DNA from: Nematocida parisii ERTm1
Taxonomy: Eukaryota > Microsporidia
DNA length: 64,000 nucleotides
Assembly: GCF_000250985.1 (NCBI RefSeq)
Contig: NW_013524647.1
Coordinates: 458,983-522,982 of the forward strand
Reading direction: 5' to 3'
Both the position numbers and the translations under genes were made by a program. Position 1 is the stretch's first letter, and every line of letters begins with the position of its first letter. This document shows, piece after piece, positions 37,021-46,859 of the stretch. The notes below the pieces were generated by a model. That model had not been told where the DNA came from. It made no database searches and worked only from the letters and a program-made list of their open reading frames with translations.

Positions 37021-37230
37021 TGTACATATTAACAGTAATTACTACACAATGTATAATAATTAATATTTTATGTACAATGCATAACAATATATAACTTAAT
37101 ATACAATGTGTAAATATTACTACTTACTACTGCATTACCAGTAAACATTACTACTTACTACTGCATTACCAGTAAATATTACTACTTGTTACACACTGTG
37201 TTATAACTACTATAACCCGAAAACATACAT

Positions 37231-37344
37231 GTGCGGCCATATGCCTGCGTACACACCAGAACCCGTTCGATCTCTGAAGTTAAGCGCGTGACAGCTTTGA
37301 TAGTACTGCGATGGGAGACCGCGTGGGAACACAGAGTGCTGCAC
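37231..37344 (+). rRNA. rrn5: 5S ribosomal RNA
   Basis: 114 nt with the whole 5S layout: 5' GTGCGGCC pairs with 3' GCTGCAC (helix I), conserved CCCGTTCGATCTCTGAAGTT in loops B-C, and the internal control region AAGTTAAGC ... GATGGGAGACCGCGTGGGAA (boxes A to C for TFIIIA/Pol III). A run of five T (37,345-37,349) ends it. It stands alone, with no large rRNA genes near, as usual for dispersed 5S genes in microsporidia. Confidence 0.96.
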
Positions 37345-37577
37345 TTTTTATTATTTTTACAGTAACTAAAATATATTACACTATGTGTATAAAGTACCGC
37401 CCATCCTATGATTTATTACACATAGGGCAGTAATAACACACGGCACAGCACTACTTATAACACACTGTGTAGAATATCCTGCACACGCAAATAATCCTCC
37501 TTGGTATTTTACTCCTCCCCCTGATTCTCCTTTATTATGCTCCTGCACTTATAATACACTTAAATATTTGCACACGC

Positions 37578-38897
37578 ATGAACACACAGCACACCCCACA
37601 GCATACAACAAAAAGATCATTTGTTTTTACACATAGTGTATATAATACTGCCATACGCTCATTATTATATACACTATGTGTAATATATCTTATACTTTCT
37701 GGGTATACACTCTCAGTATGCAGTATGCCAATTAGTAAATTGCCCACCGTATTACTAATGATTAGTTATTCTATGATAGGCATTAAAGTACTCTATATAC
37801 TATGCATTGTGATATACTTGTCCATATATAACCATTTCTTTATAACCAATGTGTATTATAATATGAAACTGTCCATTATTTATAACACATACCTTCATAT
37901 ATTCTCTTCTAAGCTGTATACTAATATTAGCTGTATTAGTTATATCTTGTCTTGTTTATACTTGCTCAGTGCATATACTATTATTTATTACACAAAGTGT
38001 ACTATATTCTCGTGTATATGCCTTACATGGAATACTTTTATATATTTATTAGTATCATTATATACGGGATATTTATACGGGAACTATTTAGTCACAAATC
38101 CTTATAAGCCATGGGACAGTCAATTAGTGTATTACTTATTACATAATGTGTATAAAAAAGTGTATAAAATACCCGGCTTATCCATCATGTATATTATACA
38201 AATATTAAAAGTAAGTGTACAGAAAGTCTTATGCACGTATAATAAAAAAAGTATTACTAATAATATTACACATAGGTGTATAAGTAATAACCATAACACA
38301 TTATATAATACACATAGTAGTATAAGTAACACATTATATAATACACATAGTACACTAAATAATACTAACAGTATACTAAATAATATACATAGTACACTAA
38401 ATAATACTAATAACACTATGTGTAATAAGTCATCACAAATTAAACCCATTAGATATGATCAAATAGATATAATACTTTTAAATCATATTCTATTTAATAA
38501 TTATACTTATAATACAGTAGATAATAGATTTAGTACATATTATATTATTACTAAGTCTATGTTTATTAGTAATATTGTTTCCATTATTATCTCTGGTAAT
38601 TTATTTTTATTTTTTATTTTTTTATTTGATTATAAAAATATTTTTAGTTATTTATTATACTTTACTATATTTACAGTAATTATCATATCATGTATAATAG
38701 GTGAGAGCATGTCTATTAGGTCTATGATGATATTTAAAGATATTTATGGTGATAATTATAATAAAGAAATAAATTTAGTATATGAGGATATATTGCATAA
38801 TATGTACTATATTCTATTAAATATAGATAATGCAGAGTATAATAGTAATAATATTATATATGATATAAGACTAATAGATACATTAGATAAGATATAA
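37578..38897 (+). CDS. Multi-pass membrane protein with Asn/Thr repeats, unknown
   Basis: A 439-residue protein. About six hydrophobic segments in the first 180 residues (TVLLMISYSMIGIKVLYILC, IYLLVSLYTGYLYGN) are followed by a repeat block (about 230-285: HNTLYNTHSSIS, NTLYNTHSTLNN, TNSILNNIHSTLNN) and two more segments (SIIISGNLFLFFIFLF, YLLYFTIFTVIIISCI). No family is recognised. A nuclear-pore or ER membrane protein would be guesswork. The first 40 codons contain an 18-20 bp perfect inverted repeat, and the repeat block is coded by ACACATAGT-type intergenic motifs, so the gene has been invaded by the local repeats or the frame overlaps them. Confidence 0.6.
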   Translation: MNTQHTPQHTTKRSFVFTHSVYNTAIRSLLYTLCVIYLILSGYTLSVCSMPISKLPTVLLMISYSMIGIKVLYILCIVIYLSIYNHFFITNVYYNMKLSIIYNTYLHIFSSKLYTNISCISYILSCLYLLSAYTIIYYTKCTIFSCICLTWNTFIYLLVSLYTGYLYGNYLVTNPYKPWDSQLVYYLLHNVYKKVYKIPGLSIMYIIQILKVSVQKVLCTYNKKSITNNITHRCISNNHNTLYNTHSSISNTLYNTHSTLNNTNSILNNIHSTLNNTNNTMCNKSSQIKPIRYDQIDIILLNHILFNNYTYNTVDNRFSTYYIITKSMFISNIVSIIISGNLFLFFIFLFDYKNIFSYLLYFTIFTVIIISCIIGESMSIRSMMIFKDIYGDNYNKEINLVYEDILHNMYYILLNIDNAEYNSNNIIYDIRLIDTLDKI

Positions 38898-39052
38898 AAT
38901 ATAAAAATAATAAAAATCAGTTATAAAATAATAAAAAACCAGTTATTTATTGTGAACTATTCATCCTTTATTAAAATAAAATATTATTTATGCCTTACAT
39001 AATGTATAACACATAATATTGACGTACTCATAAAGAATATTTATTTTTGCCA

Positions 39053-40287
39053 TTACATAATATTAAAAATATTCATAATTTTGTTTGTTTCATTAAAATA
39101 TAACCCAAATATTATACTAAGAACAATCACTATAATAATCATAATTACTGCCACAATTATTATAGTTTTAGTGCACATTCCTTCGTTTGTAGCACCATAT
39201 GTACCTATAGCATCACTATTTTCTTGGTCTGTAGGAACAGGTGTACCTACAATATCATAAGCATCAGATTTTATTGATTTAAAATGCCCTTTAAGTAAGT
39301 TAGTTCTAAATTTATCAATATTAAAATCTGTAAGGTTTAATGTTTCGGTTATATAACGATTTAATCTTGATATACCATGCTCAGTACGCCAAACAACAAT
39401 ATTTTCCATATTCTTCAGTTGGTTTAAGCATGTCTTAATTGTATCTTTGTTCTTATCTTTATCTAAGCTAAATTCATTAACCATATTAGACATAGTATAT
39501 ATTGTATAATATAACCACCCAATAGAACTATATAATTTTTTATCTTTATCTTGAACATAAATTGAATTATAAATTAAATCATTTATAATGTCAAGAGTAA
39601 AATTAAAAAATCCGAATCTTTTGTTCTTGCAAATAAATGTAATGAATAAATATCATCATTAGTTAGCTCTAAATCACATATATTTGATTGTTCTTCTCCA
39701 TTCTTATCTGTTGTTGTTAGATTATCGTCATGTTTCATTAGTATATTTAATACTCTCTGTAATCTAGAACACTCTCCAGATTCAGTTAACTCAAGTATTT
39801 TAACTATGGCATCTTTTGAAGTTATTTCTTCATCTAGTTCTGATATGCCTGCTTTCTTACACAGTATATTAATAGAAGAATCATAGAAATTCTTTCTATA
39901 CCTATATACTTGTGCTATAATCATATGATTATCCCTTATTAATTTATAAAATGCCTGTTTTTTACTTTTACTGTCTAATGTCTCTGCTTCTTCTTTAATC
40001 ATATCTATAATTTCAGATATTTGAGTTATAGAGCTATTGATTTTTGATATAGTAGTATCTTCATTATAAACACATTCAATATTTCTACTATATATTTGTG
40101 TATAAAATATATTATATGCCAAATTAGTCAGTGATTCTGGTAAATCTTTAAATATTGGGGTTTTTCTGTTAATACCCATCACTATTTTATATATTTTTTC
40201 TATATCTCCATCTTGTATTTTTCCTTTTTTATCACTGAATTCTTTCTGTAATTCTATTTTTATTTCTTCATCAATATATTCCCCCAT
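39053..40287 (-). pseudogene. Membrane gene-family member with a single frame break
   Basis: The first frame (40,287-39,583) gives 234 residues of family sequence: IDEEIKIELQKEFSDKKGKI, IFKDLPESLTNLAYNIFY and SRLQRVLNILMKHDDN. A second frame continues to 39,053 with NDLIYNSIYVQDK and ends in a membrane segment (TIIIVAVIMIIIVIVLSIIF) and NETNKIMNIFNIM. The frames meet at a T6 run near 39,605, where one T seems missing. Total length is 1235, one base short of 412 codons, close to the 405-residue intact member. It may be a recently broken gene or an intact one misread at the homopolymer. Confidence 0.82.
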
Positions 40288-40339
40288 AAAAATAAAATAT
40301 TTTTCATATTTATGCGTTTAAAAAAACGGAGAAATTAAA

Positions 40340-40445
40340 ATATTTTATCTGAAGATAAGTCTAAATTGGGTATGTTCATTATTAAATGCATTCTGTAGGA
40401 GCTAAAATATTTCCTTAAAATATAGAAATCCTAAAATAAAATATT
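40340..40445 (-). promoter_or_regulatory. Upstream block of the membrane gene family
   Basis: On the minus strand, from about 160 to 50 bp before the start codon at 40,287: AGGATTTCTATATTTTAAGG, AAATATTTTAGCTCCTACAG, CATTTAATAATG and CTTATCTTCAGATAAAATA. The same order occurs as orphan copies at 30.2-30.6 and 36.9-37.0 kb. Its position before a family gene suggests it is the promoter region that was copied together with, or apart from, the gene. Confidence 0.55.
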
Positions 40446-40482
40446 ATTTATGCCTTACATTTATTAGTAATTTATTTCTATT

Positions 40483-41869
40483 TTAATCAAATCTTGTATA
40501 ATTGTTTTGTGATTTTGGTTTTCTTGGTGCATCTTCTGACCAACTTACATTCTCATCTTCTTTTACACCGAGGTATTCAATTAATTCTTTAAGTGCACTC
40601 TCTTTGTCTGTGATGTGCTCCTTTTTAGTTACCCTTAATGATCCCTTGTACGTCTTGACATATTTCTGTGCTAATTGATAGATCACAGGGACACCTTTTA
40701 TTATGCTTTTAATTCTTTCCTCAACTGATTTCTTATGATTTGTTTTATATGGAAGAACTTCCTGTGGGAATCCTTCAACTCCCTTTAAATTTGTTAGTAC
40801 AGGAAGTTCTTGTTTTGTAATGGCTAGGATATTCTTTCCTTTTGCTCCATTTCTGGCGGTTCTTCCTGCTCTGTGAATGTACGTCTCTTTTGAGTCTGGT
40901 GCATCTAATTGTATAACAATATCAACACTTGTGAAATCAAGTCCTCTTGCTGCAATATCTGTGCAGAAGAGGATCTGTGGTTCTTTCTCACTGAATTTAT
41001 AATATGTCTCAACCCTTTTATTCTGGGACATATTCCCATTTAAGTATAAAGCACTGATGCCCACCCGCATTTTCTTAATAATAGTATAGTAGAAAGTGAC
41101 TTCTTTGCACGTAGTAAGAAATACAATAATCCTTTTTCTGAGGTTTTGTTTGATAGTTGTATATAGTAAATCGAATTTCTGTGCTGGTGTGGTTATGTAC
41201 GCGGTTTGTATGAGGTTTAATGGCTCTTCATCTTTGCTTTCACTTAGTGAAATGAATTCTGGGTTTTCAATGTCCCAGACTCTTTTAGCCTGTGCAATTG
41301 CATCTGCTGTGGCTGAGAATAGGAGAGTCTGTCTTTTCTTTGACATATACTCTAGAATGCTTTCAACTGTCTCTTTGAATCCCCATTTCCATGAGCTTAT
41401 CTGCCTCATCAATTACTAAACACTCTAAATTATCCCCATTGAAATTCCATCCCCTCTCTAAATGATCTAATAATCTGCCTGGTGTGCATACAACTACATT
41501 TAACTCCCCAACCGCTTCTTTCTCTCTCTCTACATCTCTGCCTCCAATTAGCAGACCTCCACTTAAGTGCGTAAACTGCCCAAGTGTCTGTAGAACAGTA
41601 AATATCTGCAGTGCTAATTCTCTAGTGGGTGTAATAATCACAGCACCAAGACCATCTGCACGCGACCACTTTACTTTCAATAATCTCTCAAGCATAGGCA
41701 CTAAAAAAGCCAGAGTTTTGCCAGATCCAGTTTTTGCTGAACAGACTATGTTCTTTCTCTTTAGTGCCAGTGGAATAATCTTACTTTGTACTAGTTTTGG
41801 TGTTTTAAACTCCCCGGCATCTAACCCCTTTAATATAACTGAGCTTAGCCCAAATTCTTTAAAAGACAT
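40483..41869 (-). CDS. DBP4: Dbp4-like DEAD-box helicase with one frame break
   Basis: Nucleolar helicase needed for small-subunit pre-rRNA processing. Seen: Q motif FKTPKLVQSKIIPLAL, AKTGSGKT, WSRADGLGAVIITPTRELAL (this block is typical of Dbp4/DDX10), TPGRLLDHLERG, DEADKLMEMG, SATADAIAQAK, ARGLDF and HRAGRTARNG. Two overlapping frames carry it, joining at DEAD-KLMEMG where a GGGG run (near 41,385) has one extra base. The total, 1387, is one over 462 codons. All helicase motifs are intact on either side, so an error or a slippage site is more likely than an old pseudogene. The long C-terminal extension of yeast Dbp4 is mostly absent. Confidence 0.88.
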
Positions 41870-41899
41870 AAAATATTTTCACAGAAAGAATATTTTATA

Positions 41900-42310
41900 A
41901 TGGGTTCTTCAGACAGCTTAGCACCAAGAGATGCTAAAATAATCTCATTAATTCTGAGATCTGTTGGAATTGAAGAGTGCGAACCAAAAGTGATCCTGCA
42001 GTTCTTAGAAGTAGCATACAAATATTTTATTGAAGCCCTAGAAGATGCGATGTTATACGCAGAGCATGCAGGCAGAACAACTCCAAATGGTGCAGATATT
42101 AAACTGGCAATTCAAACAAAAGTGGGAAAGTATTTTGTTCCTCCTCCTCCCAGACAATTTATGCTGGAAATAAGTTCAAGAATAAACTCTAAACCACTCA
42201 CTGTATTAGAAACATCTAACCTCATAAGAATTCCTGGTGAGAAAACAAGCCTGTTAGAGCTGTACTATGCCACAATAAGAAAGGATGAAACCCGAAAAAG
42301 GAAGAAATAA
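41900..42310 (+). CDS. TAF9: TAF9 (TFIID/SAGA histone-fold subunit)
   Basis: TAF9 pairs with TAF6 in TFIID and SAGA. The 136-residue protein is nearly all the TAF9 histone fold: PRDAKIISLILRSVGIEECE, PKVILQFLEVAYKYFIEALE, DAMLYAEHAGRTTPNGADIK, LAIQTKV, then SPPPR-like VPPPPRQFMLEISSRINSKP, which is the hallmark after the fold. The basic C-terminal tail is short. Divergent from Dbp4 with 30 bp between start codons, each preceded by its own AATATTTTAT. Confidence 0.93.
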   Translation: MGSSDSLAPRDAKIISLILRSVGIEECEPKVILQFLEVAYKYFIEALEDAMLYAEHAGRTTPNGADIKLAIQTKVGKYFVPPPPRQFMLEISSRINSKPLTVLETSNLIRIPGEKTSLLELYYATIRKDETRKRKK

Positions 42311-42783
42311 ATATTCTATCTTATTATCCGTTATTTCTTTATATTTAACAAATCTACCATACTCACAAAAATCCTGCTACTGCTCAGACTATGTAGTCTA
42401 AGATATTGAAAGAAGGCCATTTATTATGAATATGGCATGAACTGTACTTACTCCTAAAGTATACTGTCAATACTCCCTTGATTCGCTCCTTAAATTAGAA
42501 AATAAATCAGCTTAAATACTCGAAAATTAGTCTGGTGATTCCTATCCTCTGCCTTTGTTTTAATAAAATAACTGTTAATATGGGTGCTCTAACAGATTAT
42601 CCTACATAACTCATGCCCACTTAGTATTACCACAGTAATAAAAATAAATTATATACGTATACTTATTATGACTATTATATAATAATTACTGCTTGTGTAT
42701 AAAATACTTAAAGGAGAAATATAAAATACTTTAATTCGTCCGTTTTTTAAAAGAGTAAATAAGCATAAAATATTTATAAATGC
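42311..42783. other. Intergenic region, no gene seen
   Basis: About 470 bp of normal-complexity DNA. From 42,715 to 42,783 it resembles the 5' flank of the family gene at 40,287 (ATAAAATACTTTAATTCGTC, CCGTTTTTTAAA, GCATAAAATATTTAT). A weak similarity to the start of the structured element (ACTCACAAAAATCCTGCTAC, 42,362) is too short to call. Confidence 0.4.
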
Positions 42784-44241
42784 ATGGTAGGACATATTGA
42801 TGAGAATGAGTTAAGAATAAAATTACAAAGAGAATCCAAAGATAAACAAGGAAAGGTAGAACCAAAAGATATCGATAAATTATTTAATATAATAACAGAA
42901 ATTAACAGAGAAAGAAGAATATTCACTGATTTACCTGAACCACTAAGTATTCTGGCATATAATATGCTTTATAAGCAAATGTATAATAGAATTAAATTTA
43001 AGCAATATACTGATGATTATATTGTATCAAAAATGAATGACTGTATAAAACATATAGACTTAATTATAGATATAATTATGAATGTGGCAGAAGAATTAGA
43101 GAGTGACGATCAAAAACATGCATTTTATAGATTGGTAGGGAATAATCATATGATTATGGCACAAGTATATAAATTTAAATGGGATTTCTTCATTCTTTCC
43201 ATTAATATACTGTGTAAGAAAGCCGGCATACAAAAATTAAATGGTAAAATAACTTCAGAAGATGCCATGGTTAAGCTATGTGGGTTAACTGACTCAGGAG
43301 AGTGCTCTAGATTACAGAGAGTGCTAGATATATTAATAAAACATGGCGATAATCTAACAATAACAGATGAGAATGGGATAGAACAATCAAATATAAGTAA
43401 TTTAGGATTGACTGAAGATGATATTTATTCATTATATTTACTCGCAAGAACATATAGATGGAATAATGTTGATTTTAATAAGTTTTTAAATGATTCAATT
43501 TATAATTCAATTTATGCTGAAGATAATGAGCATTCTTTAAATTATTCTATTAGTGGTTTATATAAAACAGTATTTGATATGTCTGAAAGTAATGGTATAT
43601 CAAATATTGAATCATATAAAATGAGAATATAGATAAAATTAAAGAATACTTAAATGAACTAATGAGTAAAGAAAGAATGGGCATTGATAATGAAATTAGA
43701 GAATCAAAAGTGTATAATCATATAAAGCACATAAACACTTTAATATTGAAGACTTCAAGAATAACGTAATTCAAAAGTATTTAAAATCAATAGAATCTGG
43801 TATTTTAAGTATTATTGGTCCATATGGCACTACAAAATTGTAAGTAGAGAACCAAAAAACACGAATAGAATACAAAATAATGGGATTAACTCTAAAGTAG
43901 TAACTTTACCAGAAATACGCTCTACACTAACACAGCCTATAAATAAACCTAAGAGTCAGTTAGTAGAAGCTAATAAATTAGGAAATGTAAATAATAAGAA
44001 CCAGACAGAAACCATCTCTACATCCACTCCACCTATTCATACTTTTTCTATTACTCCAGACCGGTCTAATGAAAAATTATCTCCACAGAATAAAGAATCC
44101 CCTACAAGTTTCTGGAATACTAAAAATATGCTAATTATAGTAATATTTATGATTATTTCGATGATTGTTCTTAGTATAAGATTGTTACACTCTAATGAAA
44201 CAATGAAGATTATGAATAATTTAAATACTTCATTGTTTTAA
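42784..44241 (+). pseudogene. Membrane gene-family member with three frame breaks
   Basis: The first frame (42,784-43,632) gives 282 residues of clear family sequence: IDENELRIKLQRESKDKQGK, INRERRIFTDLPEPLSILAY, SRLQRVLDILIKHGDN, DDIYSLYLLARTYRWNNVDF. Three more in-phase pieces follow (NENIDKIKEYLNELMSKERM; HKHFNIEDFKNNVIQKYLKS; VSREPKNTNRIQNN to the end), with a membrane segment (MLIIVIFMIISMIVLSIRLL) and NETMKIMNN. The joins, near 43,622, 43,728 and 43,850, each need one more A in an A run. A Pro/Ser/Thr-rich stretch of about 80 residues before the membrane segment is absent from the 62-kb member. Confidence 0.8.
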
Positions 44242-44454
44242 TATCTATAAACTTTAGACGACTTAATAACCATCCCTGAGCCAGAAGTACAGATCTAACA
44301 CACCAAGAATAAAAGCAATAAATAACCAATTAAATAATACCATTTATAAGCATGCCCATATCAAGAACTTAGTAGTGTGTTATACAGATACTTCACATTT
44401 ATCATCTGTAAGTCGTGCCATTATGCCTATGCATAAATGATATTTATTCTTTAT
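44242..44454. other. Intergenic region, no gene seen
   Basis: Unique AT-rich sequence between a family pseudogene and element copy 3. TATTTATTCTTTATGACGTACTC at its right end is also present, reversed around the GACGTACTC core, near 39,003-39,030. Confidence 0.4.
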
Positions 44455-44791
44455 GACGTACTCACGAGGAGTAACGCCACCGCCGCCCTGCTACGTAGCC
44501 AAGAGAGAGAAGAGAGTGAAAGGGGAGAGCTCTTTATTGTCTTTAGGAAGCGGCCCAAGCCTGCGCGGACATGGAGTCCCGGGCGCAGTTGTGTTAGGCC
44601 TGGCGCTGAAGTTAAGCCGTCGATGCTTCCCTGAGTCTCCCCCTAAATTGGGGGAAGAGCTCCGGTTAAATAGTCGGAAGTTGATATACTGATTCAGAGA
44701 TCCCGGCCTTTGCTTTGGCGGGATCACCGCGCGAGCTGGCGCGCAGACGGATCGCCCTCGGGGGCTCCCGTCCGAGTGGTGGTGTCACCAC
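44455..44791 (+). ncRNA. GC-rich hairpin element, copy 3 (best-preserved structure)
   Basis: 337 bp from GACGTACTCACGAGGAGTAA to GGTGGTGTCACCACA. It has the most complete set of stems: TACTC-GAGTA at the 5' end, CCCCCTAAATTGGGGG, GATCCCG/CGGGATC with an inner CC/GG, GCGCG-CGCGC, GACGG/CCGTC enclosing GCCC-GGGC, and the terminal GTGGTG-GTGT-CACCAC. CTGAAGTTAAGC, identical to the 5S rRNA box A region, lies at about position 155. There is no long sense-strand reading frame. It is a SINE-like element or a multicopy structured RNA gene. The name is unknown. Confidence 0.75.
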
Positions 44792-44961
44792 ACTTTATAA
44801 TATATTCAGATGGGATTATTCTTATTATTTGAACAATATTGCAAATGTAATGATGCATGGACTAAATTAAAATAATTTTTGACATCACATATCAAAGAAA
44901 TCAATTTAATCATGTTGTCTATAAATAGAAATTGAGAATTAATTAATGCTAAAATTTCCTA

Positions 44962-46854
44962 ATGAATAATTCTAAGAATTCAACTACAAGAATAGCACAA
45001 AATATAAAAGAAGTATTAACAACAATAAAAGCAAAAGAATGCACAGTTAAAAGAAGGTTACAAACACTAAAAAACAGCAATATTATAGTTTTAGCTGTGG
45101 TAGTGCTTTTTCTGAGGGAGATATACTCTTCAAATATAGAGATGGTATCCAATATGTTATCTGTTGTAGAAAATTATACAATAAGTAGTCCAGAAATAGG
45201 TGATGTGGAAATTCATCCAGATGGAAATTTGAATCTAATGATGTCATATGTGCATACTAAGAGTGGGCATATGATGATATTAAGATGTTTGAATACAAAC
45301 ATAATAATGGGGCATCCGGAAAAAATGGTAGAAATGCATAACCAACTCAATAGGGACAGTACAAAATACAATACTGGGAAAGATATGCTGAACCCTATTC
45401 TACCATATGAAGGAAATGTGCTAGAGTATATTAAAGAACACCATGCGATTCTTCTTTGGCTATATGATTCTAATGGTATGATGTCATATAACTCGAAAAA
45501 AGATGATTTGGCACATTTGTTTGCAATGAACTCTATCAATGGAAAAGACGAAGATGAATACATTGAAGGAGACTATAAGCTAATGGCTGCATTATTTCTT
45601 CTATCAGAAGGTCTTAAGTTGCCTCTTAAGCATGAACACATTAATGACGAACCAAAAATTACTTTATACAAGTATAATGAAGACAATGAAAATACTATTT
45701 TTCAAATTAATGACATACCATGGAATGAAAACAAGAAGAATCAAAATGTACGCGAATTAATTAACTTTTTATTTAAGTACTACAACAGCCCTGTATTAGA
45801 AGCTGCTGGATTTAAAGATCCAACCAACTATGAAGAGTATGCCACAGGAAATTTTATATACACCCCAGGATTCCTTATACGGACCTACATATACCATTAT
45901 TTAAATAGAATAAAAAGAACAGAACCAAAACTGTTTGTTAATGCAGTGCATGATATATTGAGGTTGTATATGCCAAAAAAGGAACAAACTAGCGATAAAA
46001 CAGATATACAGTCTAAAGCAGAGGAGATATTCAAAAAGCTCTTTATGGTTACTAGTAATTCAGAATCGGACATTAAAAAGAAGAAGCGCCTTATGATTAG
46101 AGACATAAAAAATATATTAGAAGTAAATGACTTCTTATATAATCCTAATAGTTGCAATCTTGCTAAAAAAGAGACCACTGAGTTGGTTGATATGCTTAGC
46201 GCAGATCTTTCTAACAGAGAGAACGACTCCTTTATGCGAATTGCGCTTAATGACTATATGAAATACTTATCCGTGCATAAAAAATATAATAATGAAGATG
46301 AGAATGGTATTGCCAAATACATGTTTGAGTTAAGTAAGGAGCAATTTGAAATGTTCTCTAAAAATAAGCTTATTGGCATTAAGCACTGTGTTCCATATGC
46401 GGGAATACCAAACCAATATGATTTAGCTTTTCTACTAATAGCAAGAGCATTTAGAATGAATCTGAAGAGAACTGACCCTGTAATGATGCTAATTAAGAAT
46501 TTGCTAGCAAATGCATATAGGAAAATCTCTGTGGTCAATAATGAACAAGAATATTTGGTACATTATATTGCAGCTTTTATTCTTGAGACATATATTGACG
46601 GAAGACCTAATATAACTTCTATTCTAGACCCGAAATCATTGAAGACTGATGAAATGCTAGAAGATTCTACAGAGAAGCTAAAACCTATTTCAGATATACT
46701 TGTATATCTGTCAGTTAAGCGTGCAGACTCTGCACTTATTAAATTTATACTGGCATACAAACAAATGGAAAAGATATATAATAATTTATGTGGCATAGGT
46801 AAGCTAATAGAAGAAAAATTTGTTTTCTTAGAAAATAGCATTCTTAAAATTTGA
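44962..46854 (+). CDS. Large lineage-specific protein with N-terminal membrane segment
   Basis: A 630-residue protein of no recognised family. A basic N-terminal 37 residues precede one hydrophobic segment (SNIIVLAVVVLFLREIYSSN, about 39-58), so it is probably a signal-anchored, possibly exported protein. The rest is soluble, helical and charged, with HPDGNLNLMMSYVHTKSGHM, YEEYATGNFIYTPGFLIRTY, AGIPNQYDLAFLLIARAFRM and LVHYIAAFILETYIDGRP. Such proteins commonly form large species-specific families in microsporidia. Membership here is inference. It lies between element copy 3 and a family B repeat. Confidence 0.75.
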   Translation: MNNSKNSTTRIAQNIKEVLTTIKAKECTVKRRLQTLKNSNIIVLAVVVLFLREIYSSNIEMVSNMLSVVENYTISSPEIGDVEIHPDGNLNLMMSYVHTKSGHMMILRCLNTNIIMGHPEKMVEMHNQLNRDSTKYNTGKDMLNPILPYEGNVLEYIKEHHAILLWLYDSNGMMSYNSKKDDLAHLFAMNSINGKDEDEYIEGDYKLMAALFLLSEGLKLPLKHEHINDEPKITLYKYNEDNENTIFQINDIPWNENKKNQNVRELINFLFKYYNSPVLEAAGFKDPTNYEEYATGNFIYTPGFLIRTYIYHYLNRIKRTEPKLFVNAVHDILRLYMPKKEQTSDKTDIQSKAEEIFKKLFMVTSNSESDIKKKKRLMIRDIKNILEVNDFLYNPNSCNLAKKETTELVDMLSADLSNRENDSFMRIALNDYMKYLSVHKKYNNEDENGIAKYMFELSKEQFEMFSKNKLIGIKHCVPYAGIPNQYDLAFLLIARAFRMNLKRTDPVMMLIKNLLANAYRKISVVNNEQEYLVHYIAAFILETYIDGRPNITSILDPKSLKTDEMLEDSTEKLKPISDILVYLSVKRADSALIKFILAYKQMEKIYNNLCGIGKLIEEKFVFLENSILKI

Positions 46855-46859
46855 CTTTT

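Noticed and set aside
43848-43856. GTAAGT in the family pseudogene at 43.85 kb as a possible intron
   Set aside because: The next frame continues directly across the site with family-like sequence, and a one-base change in an A run is enough to explain the break.
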